Source: Aedes albopictus
Lineage: Eukaryota > Arthropoda > Insecta > Diptera > Culicidae
NCBI RefSeq assembly: GCF_035046485.1
Contig: NC_085136.1
Span: 161,383,963 to 161,447,962, forward strand
DNA length: 64,000 bases
Reading direction: 5' to 3'
The notes below the pieces were generated by a model. It did not search any database and was not told the DNA's origin. It saw only the letters and a list, made by a program, of their open reading frames with translations. Below are positions 30,357 through 43,821 of the stretch, piece by piece. How positions within the stretch are numbered: the stretch's first letter is position 1; each line of letters opens with the position of its first letter. The position numbers and the translations under genes are program-made.

Positions 30357-30845
30357 TTACGTTTCCCGTGAAATGAAAAGGCTTATTGTAGCTGCGAATA
30401 GGACCTTTTACGGATTGCGTAATCAGCTTAGGTCCCGTAACTTGCAAACGCAAACAAAATTCGCTAGGAGTTAGACGAAAAGTTTTCGGAGTTTTTGAGC
30501 ATTGCTACGGACAATTCTCGGTGGTTAGCAAGAAGATGAATTGTGGCGCAGAAGCATGAATCACGAGTTGTACCAAGTGTACAAAGATGCGAATATTGTG
30601 AAACGTATAACATACGGCAGTCTTCAGTGGGCTGGATACGTAGTGCGAATGTCGGAGGAAAGAATAGCGGAAAAATATTCAGCAGGGAACCAGGATGAGG
30701 TCAGCAACTTCGGGGGCGGCCGCGAACGCGCTGGCTGCACGGTTGACGAAGATCTGCGATCTCCACTCTTTCGGGGAAACTGGAGGAACATCGCCCAAGA
30801 CCGAAGAAGATGGTGCTCTACTATACGCTCGACGTTGGAGTAAAG

Positions 30846-31502
30846 TAACTTTGTTTCCAACAATGTATCAAGGTAGGTATATGAGACACGTTCTTTAGAG
30901 TCGCATTTTCCACAGCTCGCGCACACTTTTCCCTGATAAGTGGAGCTAATTTAGTCAATCTCGGGACGTCATTTTTCGGATGAATGAACAAAATCTTGAG
31001 ATACACATTAAAACTAAAATTATTATTACACTCTGACATTAAAATAATAAGCAAATGCTATTACGGTACACAGATACAATTCAAGTCTTGTTAATTGTAA
31101 AGATCGGCTAAAATCTTTCTGTTTTTCAACATATGTATCATTGAATCACATCCTCAAGCATCCAGCGGTTTGTACTAAAACCGATGTTCATTATAAAACT
31201 TGCTATCTATCTATGGTTTCTTAAATATCCTATCGAATCGTATAAGAAGCTTCTATTCTCTTGTGTAAGATTAAAACTTGTTTTCACACTATCACAGCTG
31301 CAAAGAGTTTCGGACGCCGGCTCACCTCAATCAAATACTGTTCATATTGTTTTTTTTTTTCATTTGTTCGCCAACAATTGTTGTTACAATCCTCCGTCAC
31401 TTCGATCTCCTGCCGCCTACATTCACGTGTTCGCTTGATAACAGCGAACGGGGGTGACGATAAGCTTCTCCTCGGACTCAAGGCCGCTGGACGACGGACC
31501 CG
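30846..31502. other. No supported gene; possible 3' UTR of the exon at 31503-31582
   Basis: AT-rich with short frames only. If the minus-strand exon to the right is real, its 3' UTR lies here. I found no clear AATAAA on the minus strand. Confidence 0.3.
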
Positions 31503-31582
31503 CTAGTGGTGATCATGGTCATGATCGTGGTCGTGGTCATGGTCGTCTCCCGTCACACCGTGGCTGTGGCTGTGCCCACCAG
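31503..31582 (-). CDS. Candidate terminal exon, His/Asp-rich C-terminus
   Basis: On the minus strand a strong splice acceptor (a pyrimidine-rich run ending CTATTCCTTTTTCAG, with TTCTAAAAC as a plausible branch site) is followed by an exon. Starting in phase 2, the exon reads GGHSHSHGVTGDD, then alternating His-Asp residues to HH and TAG (stop at 31503-31505). The His and Asp codons are mixed (CAT/CAC, GAT/GAC), as expected for a coding repeat rather than pure slippage. Such tails bind divalent metals in several transporter and chaperone families, but I cannot name the gene. No upstream exon was recognised; the intron may be long or run past other repeats. Confidence 0.4.
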
Positions 31583-31682
31583 CTGAAAAAGGAATAGAAA
31601 AGGGAATAAAATGTTTTAGAATGATTGTGAAGAATTCAAAATTGATTTCCAGGATTCTTCTAAAAGATGGCTGTGTAAGTGT

Positions 31683-31710
31683 AGACTAGACTAGACTAGA
31701 CTAGACTAGA
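31683..31710 (+). repeat. (GACTA)n microsatellite between direct repeats
   Basis: Five to six GACTA units follow GTGTA. The phrase GATTGTGAAGAATTCAAAATT lies both before (from 31623) and after (from 31709) the run, so a ~86-bp tandem duplication included it. Confidence 0.85.
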
Positions 31711-31731
31711 TTGTGAAGAATTCAAAATTGA

Positions 31732-33599
31732 CTACAAATTAAATTAGTTTAACGATGCAGGTGCAGATGGGTTAAACACAGATGGTCATAAATATACATG
31801 AATTGGAACTGTTCAAATTAAAAATGACACGACTCTACTGCACGAGAAACGCACTCTCGTTTGGCTGCTTAAGCATGGGTCATAATAAGAATAGGCTTAA
31901 ATATACAAATAAAACTAACCCATCACACATTTCGGCTGTACAAGCGTTGAACAAACAGCTCCTAAGTAAACTTCAGCTGAAGAAACTGTTGTTCAGCTAC
32001 TTCTGTTTCTCTGTTTGGTTCAGTAATGTGACATGCAAAAACATAAGAAGCATTTAAAATTCAGCAAATTACCCGAGATAATTTGTCAAAATTATAATCA
32101 TGCATTTAAATTAACAGACAGAGGTCACGCCTTCATGTTGATGTCCATCCGCTTACAAACAAATTAGACAATTCAAAGCAATAAAATGCCAAACCGAGGA
32201 AATCTGTCTCGAATCTGCTCTCTCACGCACGCAGTTTTGGATAGAAGAGAAAACATAGCAAAAAATATACAAAAGGAAATTGCCACCATAGATGCTACGA
32301 CATGCGTCGCGTCGCTGTAAATATTTATTCAATGTTGTGACAACGTGACTCCCCGTTGTGATTATTCGGTCGTAAAACATTTTCACTCCTGTGCCACATG
32401 GGGCTTCTGTGGCGCCCATTCATTAATTTATATTCATCTATTTGGTGTAACATCTGAGAGACTACATTGTCTTTTTTAACTAAATTTGCAGTTGCACGCT
32501 TCCTTCCAACCTTGGGTATATCCGATATATCCCACAGTTCCCAGATCATTTTCGATCTGGTCAGCCCACATAAACCTGCCCCACACACTCAGGTTTCATT
32601 ACCGAACTCGGTAAAATTTTACTGGGTTTTTGAACAGCAGAGAAAACTCAGTAATTTTCTGTTGGTACCGAAAACTCAGTAATGGGAAAAAAATCTGATC
32701 TGTCAAAATATAAATGTTCGCGCCAAAACTGTTACTGTCTTTTTCGGTAAAACGTTTGTTTACTTCTGAATTACTTCATCCAGCCAACGTACATTTTCCA
32801 CCTTCGAAAAAGAACAAAAATGGTCATACCTTTTTTATTTTTCGCTGGATTTTAATGAAATTTCCACAACTTCCCGAAAAACTCTTTTTGTTTATGATGC
32901 CGGGGACATGGGTGCCTGGTCCACATGGTTCCGGAGTTATTCCGGATTGTCTTGGGGTACCAAAATTGGCCACATACTTTGCGCAACGCATATCTCCAGA
33001 TCCCGATGAGGTAGAAGTGTAGTGTCTTCGGCGAATTTGTTCTGCAGGTTAAGAACTAACTAGCAAGGGCGACTTTGGTTCGCGACTCGGCCGCTAGGCA
33101 GCGCCAGTGTCAAAAATGTTCAAACCCTCATATCACAGAAACCTGATAAGATAGAATAATGCTGTCTTCGGCAAAGTTCTTCAGCAAGCTCAGAACTGTC
33201 TGATAGTTGATTCTTTCATTCGTGATTTGTCCGCTAGGTGGCGCCTTGTGTCTGAAAAATTCAAACACGTATATCTTGATACCCTAATGAGGTACAAGCA
33301 TGCCTAGAATGTGCTAGAAATTTATTTGTCATATTCTGCTTTTTCCTTATTGCCCAGGAAGGTTCAAGTTTTTTTTTTCATAATTGAAATAGATACCTTC
33401 TTGAAGAAATGGAGTTTCTTCGATTACGCCGAAACAGAAAAATCTCAAACACTCGTGGAAAGTTCTGGAACGGTTTTTGTAATCGAACTTCCACCCGGTT
33501 CTTTCTTTACTATTTCTTCTCCTTATTCTCCTTTCCCTAAATCATACAATGCCCTCCCCACCATTGCACGTTACGTGAAATATTTCAGTGAAATTTAGC
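31732..33599. other. No supported gene
   Basis: AT-rich, with short frames lacking motifs. Near 32590-32700 phrases such as ACTCGGTAAAATTTTACTGGG and AAAACTCAGTAAT suggest an old MITE without clear ends. Near 33000-33290 two diverged copies of a block (CGCTAGG-GGCGCC, GTCTTCGGC) follow each other. Confidence 0.3.
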
Positions 33600-33853
33600 T
33601 AACCGAGACGGGAGGACATACAGACAACTCCGCGATTTATTTCATACATTCCATCCATTAGGGAGATTTTTGAAACTTCTGGAATAACATCTTCCAGAAG
33701 TTTCCTCAGAAGCCATTGTATCAATAAATATGCGAAACATTTCGCTCAGCATTGAGTCGAAGCGCCAGAAGGTATACTATCATGTATCCACCTTTTGATT
33801 GTAAATGACTATTGTAGGGGTCTTGTCCATTGAATGGAAGAATATTCTAGAAA
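33600..33853 (-). mobile_element. Fragment of the Helitron-like family
   Basis: Contains GCGCCAGAAGGTATACTATC, TCCACCTTTTGATTGTAAATG and CTGTTGTAGGG-type words that recur in the neighbouring element (around 34000 and 34375). No terminus is present, so it is a partial copy. Confidence 0.5.
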
Positions 33854-35941
<2,088 letters not shown>

Positions 35942-36449
35942 TCGAATATATATAAAATCCCAGCCTTGACTGTCTGTCTGTCCGTAACGCTTCGAAATAT
36001 TTCATTAATATGTATCAAAATATCAATAGCAAACTTCTACATTTTTCTGAAAGTTCTGAGTATTGAACTCCCTCAATTTTCGAGAACCCTCGAGTTTACT
36101 GTTTCTGCTTTAGCGGCCCTAACATTTATTTACGGTGGCTGACATGTATTAAAATCTTCGAAGCTTCTAGAAATTTCTCTCCATTCCAGGCATTAGAACC
36201 CTATAACAGGCATTCACAAGTCAAAGGTGTGTACTTGGAAGTATACTTTCTGGCGTTTTTTATTTCTAGAATATATTTTAGGCGCTTCTGAACAAGATGA
36301 CTAATACTGTATGAAATGTTTCACATATTCATACAATAGATTTTAAGAAAGCTTCTAAAAATTTTTCTTCCAGAAGTTTCTAGGACCTCCTTGAAAAGAA
36401 AGACAGTTGTCAAAAGGATCGACGTGGCTAGCCACGTTGGGTCTGCTAG
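35942..36449 (+). mobile_element. Helitron-like element H3
   Basis: The 5' end is TCGAATATATATAAAATCCC. The 3' end is ACGTGGCTAGCCACGT, TGGGTCTG, CTAG at 36446-36449, then T. The host base before is T, not the expected A. It is short and non-coding, with words shared with H1, H2 and H4. Confidence 0.7.
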
Positions 36450-36463
36450 TATATATATATATA

Positions 36464-36975
36464 CAGGGTGTTTGGTTCCGGGTTTTGGATATTTTCAGGG
36501 CTGATAGGTCTTGATGAGAGATGAAAAAGTTCCCATGGAACATAGGGTCGGAAATCACTGCTATGTGAGTTAATCACATTTTAAGTTTTTAATTTTTGAT
36601 TATCTTTGAAGTCCTATATCTACTAAACTATCAATCGTACAAACTTTCTCAGCGCACGAATTGAAAGCTAATTACTTCTACTTTCTTAGTCTCTTGGACG
36701 TAAACTTTGTAAAAATAGTTTAAAAGGCCTTAAATTGAAAAATAATGCAAAATTGGTCGAAAAAATCGACTCTTTTTCGGACATTTTTGATGATTTAAAT
36801 ATGAAAATAAAGCTTTTGTTAAAAAAGTTCTTCTACAAAACATGCACGAACTTGTTCCCTAAAAATGTTTCTTTGACACCAAAACTCTATCTTTTGTAGT
36901 TAAGCCAAAAAATGTTTTTGAAAATAACGTTCCAAATTGCATTAACTTCATGCCAAAACAATGGTCATCACCCTA
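36464..36975 (+). mobile_element. Single arm of a CAGGGTGTT-type element
   Basis: Begins CAGGGTGTTTGGTTCCGGG after (TA)n, the same kind of terminus as 49245 and the complement of 49206. The rest is AT-rich. Its inner part (TTCTTTGACACCAAAACTC) resembles the inner part of the 49245-50203 arms (TTCTTTGACATCAAACTTC). It ends where the giant inverted repeat starts. Confidence 0.5.
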
Positions 36976-37440
36976 TCCGTCGTGCGTTCGTGTGCTGTTG
37001 CTCCATGGCATGAGGACGACTACTGCTGCTGGCTTGGCTGCTGGTGATGTCATTGTATACAGAAAACGAGCTCGCTCTTTGTCGCGTCACATCTCCGCCT
37101 GTGGAATCATTCGAGGCGGAGTTTGGATTTGCGCATACTAAGTGTGACGTGCAGTTAACTTGTTTTTCGACGGAGCGAAAGGAAAGCGCCGACGAAAGTG
37201 TATTTACAAGAGCAACCATTTAAATCCTTCGCACTCGTAGCTCTGCTGCGGTGCTGTTCAGATGGGGGGTGGGAGTCTGTGCGTGCGGTCATTTAGAGCA
37301 TGCACTTATTTGATGCATTTCATTTTTTTTGTATGATGTGCAAGGATGATTCTTCTAATTTCTTGCATAACACTCCCTCTGGGACAGAGCCTGTTTCTCA
37401 GCTCAGTTGTAAAACATACAGCAATAAATTCCTTTGGAAC
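36976..37440 (+). repeat. Left unique arm of the giant inverted repeat
   Basis: GC-richer than the surroundings. Contains ACTACTGCTGCTGGCTTGGC, GCGCCGACGAAAGTG and, at 37350-37409, a piece resembling the tail of the local SINE (TTCTTGCATAACACTCCC, GGGACAGAGCCTG-TTCTCAGC). It keeps the uninterrupted GTATACAG site that is split in the right arm. Confidence 0.85.
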
Positions 37441-40400
37441 CAATCATGGCCATCCTTGGGAAATGATACCTTTGGGGAATCTAATCAACAAGTTGGCCAT
37501 TTTAGGAGAAGTTGGGGATTCTTAAGGGACATTGGGGATATTTAGGCGATATTGGGGAATCCAATCAACAAGTTGACCATTTTAGGAGATATTGGGGATT
37601 CTTAAGGGACATTGGGGATATTTAGGCGATATTGGGGAGAATAAAGGGAACTTAGGAATCATGGCCGTCCTTGGGAAATGATACCTTTGGGGAATCTAAT
37701 CAACAAATTGGCCATTTTAGGAGAAGTTGGGGATTCTTAAGGGACATTGAGGATTTTTAGGCGATATTGGGGATTTTTGAGGAACATTGGGGATTTTAGG
37801 AGATATTGGGGAGGGTAAAGGGAACTTAGGAATCATGGCCGTCCTTGGGAAATGATACCTTTTGGGAATCTAATCAACAAATTGGCCATTTTAGGAGAAG
37901 TTGGGGATTCTTAAGAGACATTGGGGATATTTAGGCGATATTGGGGAATCCAATCAACAAGTTGGCCATTTTAGGAGAAGTTGGGGATTCTTAAGAGACA
38001 TTGGGGATATTTAGGCGATATTGGGGAATCCAATCAACAAGTTGACCATTTTAGGAGATATTGGGGATTCTTAAGGGACATTGGGGATATTTAGGCGATA
38101 TTGGGGAGAATAAAGGGAACTTAGGAATCATGGCCGTCCTTGGGAAATGATACCTTTGGGGAATCTAATCAACAAATTGGCCATTTTAGGAGAAGTTGGG
38201 GATTCTTAAGGGACATTGGGGATATTTAGGCGATATTGGGGAATCCAATCAACAAGTTGACCATTTTAGGAGATATTGGGGATTCTTAAGGGACATTGGG
38301 GATATTTAGGCGATATTGGGGAGGGTAGAGGGAACTTAGGAATCATGGCGGTCCTCGGGAAATGATACCTTTGGGGAATCTAATCGACATGTCGGACATT
38401 TTAGGAGAAGTTGGGGATTCTTAAGGGACATTGGGGATTTTTAGGAGATATCGGAGATTTTTAAGGAACATTGGGGATTTTTAGGAGACTTTGGGAAGGG
38501 AAAAAGGGAACTTAAGAATCATGGGAGTCCTTGGGATATGATACCTTTGGGGAATCTAATCAACAAGTTGGACATTTTAGGAGAAGTTGGGGATTCTTAA
38601 GGGACATTGGGGATTTTAAGGCGATATTGGGTAGGGTAAAGGGAACTTAGGAATCATGGCGGTCCTCGGGAAATGATACCTTTGGGGAATCTAATCAACA
38701 AGTTGGCCATTTTAGGAGAAGTTCGGGATTCTTAAGAAGCATTGGGGATTTTTAGGAGATATTGGGGCATTTTAAGGAATATTGAGGATTTTTAAGGAAC
38801 ATTGGGGATTTTTAGGAGATATTGGGGCGGGTAAAGAGAACTTTGGAATCATGGGGGTCCTTGAGAAATGATACCTTTGGGGAATCTAATCAACAAATTG
38901 GCCATTTTAGGAGAAGTTGGGGATTCTTAAGGGACATTGGGGATTTTTAGGCGATATTGGGGATTTTTAAGAGCATTGGGGATTTTAGGAGATATTGGGG
39001 AGGGTAAAGGGAACTTAGGAATCATGGCCGTCCTTGGGAAATGATACCTTTGGAGAATCTAATCAACAAATTGGCCATTTTAGGAGAAGTTGGGGATTCT
39101 TAAGGGACATTGGGGATATTTAGGCGATATTGGGGAATCCAATCACCAAGTTGACCATTTTAGGAGATATTGGGGATTCTTAAGGGACATTGGGGATATT
39201 TAGGCGATATTGGGGAGGGTAGAGGGAACTTAGGAATCATGGCCGTCCTTGGGAAATGATACCTTTGGGGAATCTAATCAACAAATTGGCCATTTTAGGA
39301 GAAGTTGGGGATTCTTAAGGGACATTGGGGATTTTAAGGCGATATTGGGTAGGGTAAAGGGAACTTAGGAATCATGGCGGTCCTCGGGAAATGATACCTT
39401 TGGGGAATCTAATCGACAAGTTGGACATTTTAGGAGAAGTTGTGGATTCTTAAGGGACATTGGGGATTTTTAGGCGATATTGGGGATTTTTAAGGAACAT
39501 TGGGGATTTTAAGGAGATATTGGGGCGGATAAAGGGAACTTAGGAATCATGGGGGTTGGACATTTTAGGAGAAGTTGGGGATTCTTAAGGGACATTGGGA
39601 ATTTTTAGGCGATATTGGGGATTTTTAAGGAACATTGGGAATTTTAAGGAGATATTGGGGCGGATTAAGGGAACTTAGGAATCATGGGGGTTGGACATTT
39701 TAGGAGAAGTTGGGGATTCTTAAGGGCATTGGGAATTTTTAGGCGATATTGGGGAATCTAATCAACAAGTTGACCATTTTAGGAGATATTTGGGATATTT
39801 AGGCGATATTGGGGAGGGTAGAGGGAACTTAGGAATCATGGCCGTCCTTGGGAAATGATACCTTTGGGGAATCTAATCAACAAATTGTCCATTTTAGGAG
39901 AAGTTGGGGATTCTTAAGGGACATTGGGGATTTTTAGGCGATATTGGGGATTTTTAAGGAACATTGGGGATTTTAAGAAGATATTGGGGAGGGTAAAGGG
40001 AACTTAGGAATCATGGCCGTCCTTGGGAAATGATACCTTTGGGGAATCTAATCAACAAATTGGACATTTTAGGAGAAGTTGGGGATTCTTAAGGGACATT
40101 GGGGATTTTTAGGCGATATTGGGGATTTTTAAGGAACATTGGGGATTTTAAGGAGATATTGGGGCGGATAAAGGGAACTTAGGAATCATGGGAGTTGGAC
40201 ATTTTAGGAGAAGTTGGGGATTCTTAAGGAACATTGGGAATTTTTAGGCGATATTGGGGAATCTAATCAACAAGTTGACCATTTTAGGAGATATTGGGGA
40301 TTTTTAAGGGACATTGGGGATATTTAGGCGATATTGGGGAAGGTAGAGGGAACTTAGGAATCATGGCCGTCCTTGGGAAATCATACCTTTGGGGAATCTA

Positions 40401-41396
40401 ATCAACAAATTGTCCATTTTAGGAGAAGTTGGGGATTCTTAAGGGACATTGGGGATTTTTAGGCGATATTGGGGATTTTTAAGGAACATTGGGGATTTTA
40501 AGGAGATATTGGGGAGGGTAAAGGGAACTTAGGAATCATGGGGGTTGGACATTTTAGGAGAAGTTGGGGATTCTTAAGGGACATTGGGAATTTTTAGGCG
40601 ATATTGCGGAATCTAATCAACAAGTTGACCATTTTAGGAGATATTGGGGACTTGTAAGGGACATTGGGGATATTTAGACGATATTGGGGAGGGTAAAGGG
40701 AACTTAGGAATCATGGCCGTCCTTGGGAAATGATACCTTTGGGGAATCTAATCGACAAGTCGGACATTTTAGGAGAAGTTGGGGATTCTTATGGAACATT
40801 GGGGATTTTAAGGAGATATTGGGGTGGGTAAAGAGAACTTAGGAATCATGGGGGTCCTTGGGATATGATACTTTTGGGGAATCTAATCAACAAGTCGGAC
40901 ATTTTTGGAGAAGTTGGGGATTCTTAAGGAACATATTGGATTTTTAGGAGATATTGGGGATTTGTAAGGAACATTGGGGATTCTCAAGGGACATTGGGAT
41001 TTTTTAGGAGATATTGGGAAGGGAAAAGGGAACTTAAGAATCATGGGGGTCCTTGGGAAGTGATACCTTTGGGGAATCTAATCAACAAGTTGGCCATTTT
41101 AGGAGAAGTTGGGGATTCTTAAGGGACATTGGGGATTTTAAGGCAATATTGGGGGTTTTTAAGGAACATTTGGGATTTTAAGGAGATATTGGGATTTTAA
41201 GAAACATTGGGGAATTTTAGGAGATATTGGGGCTTTTTAAGGAACATTGGGGATTTTTAAGGAACATTGGGGAATTTCAGGAGATATTGGGGCGGGTAAA
41301 GAGAACTTAAGAATCATGGCCGTTCTTGGGAAATGATACCTTTGGGGAATCTTATCGACAAGTCGGACATTTTAGGAGAAGCTCGGGATTCTTAAG

Positions 41397-41595
41397 GACA
41401 AGGTATTTGGAGTACATTGCTCAAAATTTCAAGAGCACCGTTTTTTACAACCGTTGAACGGATTTGGATGAAAATGCATCACGCTAATTGTTCAGTGGTT
41501 GTCAACAGCGTGATGCATTTTAATCCAAATCCGTTCAACGGTTCTAAAAAACGGTGCTCTAGAAATTTCGAGCAATGTACTCCAAATACCTTGTC
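41397..41595. mobile_element. 199-bp near-perfect palindromic MITE in the satellite
   Basis: Ends GACAAGGTATTTGGAGTAC and its complement, arms of about 88 bp with few mismatches, loop about 22 bp. CTTAAG stands on both sides (41391-41396 and 41596-41601). That is a 6-bp palindromic site present in the satellite consensus, so a target duplication is likely. No reversed copy is seen in the other half of the array. Confidence 0.88.
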
Positions 41596-42206
41596 CTTAA
41601 GAACATTGGGGATTTTTAGGAGATATTGGGGATTTTTAAGGAACATTGGAGATTTTTGAGAAACATTGGGGAATTTTAGGAGATATTGGGGATTTTTAAG
41701 GAACATTGGAGATTCTAAAAGAACATTGGGGAATTTTAGGAGATATTGGGAAGGGGAAAAGGGAACTTAGGAATCATGGGGTTCCTTGGGATTTGATACC
41801 TTTGGGGAATCTAATCAACAAGTTGGCCATTTTAGGAGAAGTTGGGGATTCTTAAGGGACATTGGGGATTTTAAGGAGATATTGGGGATTTTTAAGGAAC
41901 ATTGGGGATTTTAAGGAGATATTGGGGAGGGTAAAGGGAACTTAGGAATCATGGCCGTCCTTGGGAAATGATACCTTTGGGGAATCTTATCGACAAGTCG
42001 GACATTTTAGGAGAAGTTGGGGATTCTTAAGGAACATTGGGGATTTTTAGGAGATATTGGGAAGGGGAAAAGGGAACTTAGGAATCATGGGGTTCCTTGG
42101 GATTTGATACCTTTGGGGAATCTAATCAACAAATTGGCCATTTTAGGAGAAGTTGGGGATTCTTAAGGGACATTGGGAATTTTTAGGCGATATTGGGGAA
42201 GCTAAT

Positions 42207-43254
42207 CAACAAGTTGGACATTTCAGAAGAAGTTCGGGATTATTAAGGAACATTGGGGATTTTAAGGAGATATTGGGGATTTTTAAGGAACATTGGGGAT
42301 TCTCAAGGTACATTGGGGATTTTTAGGAGATATTGGGGTTTTTTAAGGAACATTGGGGATTTTTAGGAGATATTGGGGCGGGTAAAGGGAACTTAGGAAT
42401 CATGAGGGTCCTTGAGAAATGATACCTTTGGGGAATCTAATCAACATGTTGGCCATTTAAGGAGATATTGGGGATTTTAGGCGATATTGGGGAGGGTAAA
42501 GGGAACTTAAGAATCATGGGGGTCCTTGGGAAATAATACCTTTGGGGAATCTAATCAACAAGTTGGACATTTTAGGAGAAGTTGGGGATTCTTAAGAAAC
42601 ATTGAGAATTTTTAGGAGATATTGGGGATTTTTAAGGATCATTAAGAATTTTTAGGAGATATTGGGGAAGACAAAGAGAACTTAGGAATCACGGGGGTTC
42701 TTGGGAGATTATACCTATGGGAAATCTAATCAACAAGTTGGACATTTCAGAAGAAGTTCGGGATTATTAAGGAACATTGGGGATTTTAAGGAGATATTGG
42801 GGATTTTTAAGGAACATTGGGGATTCTCAAGGTACATTGGGGATTTTTAGGAGATATTGGGGTTTTTTAAGGAACATTGGGGATTTTTAGGAGATATTGG
42901 GGCGGGTAAAGGGAACTTAGGAATCATGAGGGTCCTTGAGAAATGATACCTTTGGGGAATCTAATCAACATGTTGGCCATTTAAGGAGATATTGGGGATT
43001 TTAGGCGATATTGGGGAGGGTAAAGGGAACTTAAGAATCATGGGGGTCCTTGGGAAATAATACCTTTGGGGAATCTAATCAACAAGTTGGACATTTTAGG
43101 AGAAGTTGGGGATTCTTAAGAAACATTGAGAATTTTTAGGAGATATTGGGGATTTTTAAGGATCATTAAGAATTTTTAGGAGATATTGGGGAAGACAAAG
43201 AGAACTTAGGAATCACGGGGGTTCTTGGGAGATTATACCTATGGGAAATCTAAT
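42207..43254 (+). repeat. Recent 524-bp tandem duplication inside the satellite
   Basis: The block starting at CAACAAGTTGGACATTTCAG (42207) is repeated from 42731. The two look identical, including rare variants such as AATCACGGGGGTTCTTGGG. This is a late unequal exchange. Confidence 0.85.
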
Positions 43255-43821
43255 CAACAAGTTGGACATTTTTAGAAGATATTGGGGATTTTTGTTCCTT
43301 GATTTTTAAGGAACATTGTGGATTTTGAGGAGATATTGGGTAGGGTAAAAGGACATGTTAGGAGAAGTTGGGGATTCTTAAGGATTATTGGGAATTTTTA
43401 GGAGATATTGAGAATTTTTAAGGAACATTGGGGATTTTTAGGAGATATTGGTGATTTTTGTTCCTTGATTTTTAAGGTACATTGGGGATTTTGAGGAGAT
43501 ATTGGGTAGGGTAAAGGGACATTTTAGGAGTAGTTGGGGATTCTTAAGGAACATTAGGGATTTTAGGAGATATTGGGGAGGGTCATGGGTACTTAGGAAT
43601 CATGGGAGTCCTTGGGAAATGTTACCTTTGGGGAATCTAATCGACAAGTTGGACATTTTAAAAGAAGTTGGGGATTCTTAAGGAATATTGGGGATTTTAA
43701 AGAAACATTGGGGATTTTTAGAAGACATTGAGGATTTTTAAAAATCGTTGGGAATTTTTAGGAGATATTGCGGAGGGTAAAGGGAACTTAAGAATCATGG
43801 GATTCCTTGGAAAATTATCTC

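Larger units (their letters stand above)
27690..30845 (+). pseudogene. RTE-type LINE relic broken by three insertions
   Basis: Pieces follow each other in protein order. The linker and RT start lie at 27700-28214 (DEVKKALKELTNSKS, a shift, then an EEL-PTSW-like stretch). RT fingers and palm lie at 28342-28745 (LSRVLFNRLRFLEESFVGE, FIDF-AVYDSVKRNELW, TLDELKQGDALS). The palm end lies at 29299-29553 (FSDDIDLIGIDRRAVEEAY, INSTGIQYLIAGRDRGRPTG). The thumb and C-terminus lie at 30357-30843 (FYGLRNQLRSRNLQTQTK, then WRRSMNHELYQVYKDANIV and LQWAGYVVRMSEE). Inserts at 28216-28334, 28754-29290 and 29559-30356 sit between the pieces. The catalytic FADD has become FSDD, and stops and shifts are frequent. 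A segment between the thumb and WRRSMNHE is deleted. JAM1-like, from memory. Confidence 0.85.
37441..43815 (+). repeat. Complex satellite, forward half
   Basis: Higher-order units (roughly 110-450 bp) open with AATCATGG, a GTCCTTGGGAAATGATACC phrase and GGGGAATCTAATCAACAAG. They then run through 20-22 bp sub-repeats of ACATTGGGGATTTTTAGG and GATATTGGGG type. I count about 28 copies of the GATACCTTT word. Unit order varies, so it is not a simple monomer array. Frames rich in FRRYWGFLRNIGD come from the repeat. Confidence 0.93.

Noticed and set aside
32583..32780. MITE with ACTCGGTAAAATTTTACTG words
   Set aside because: Inverted words are present, but I could not set ends or find a target duplication.
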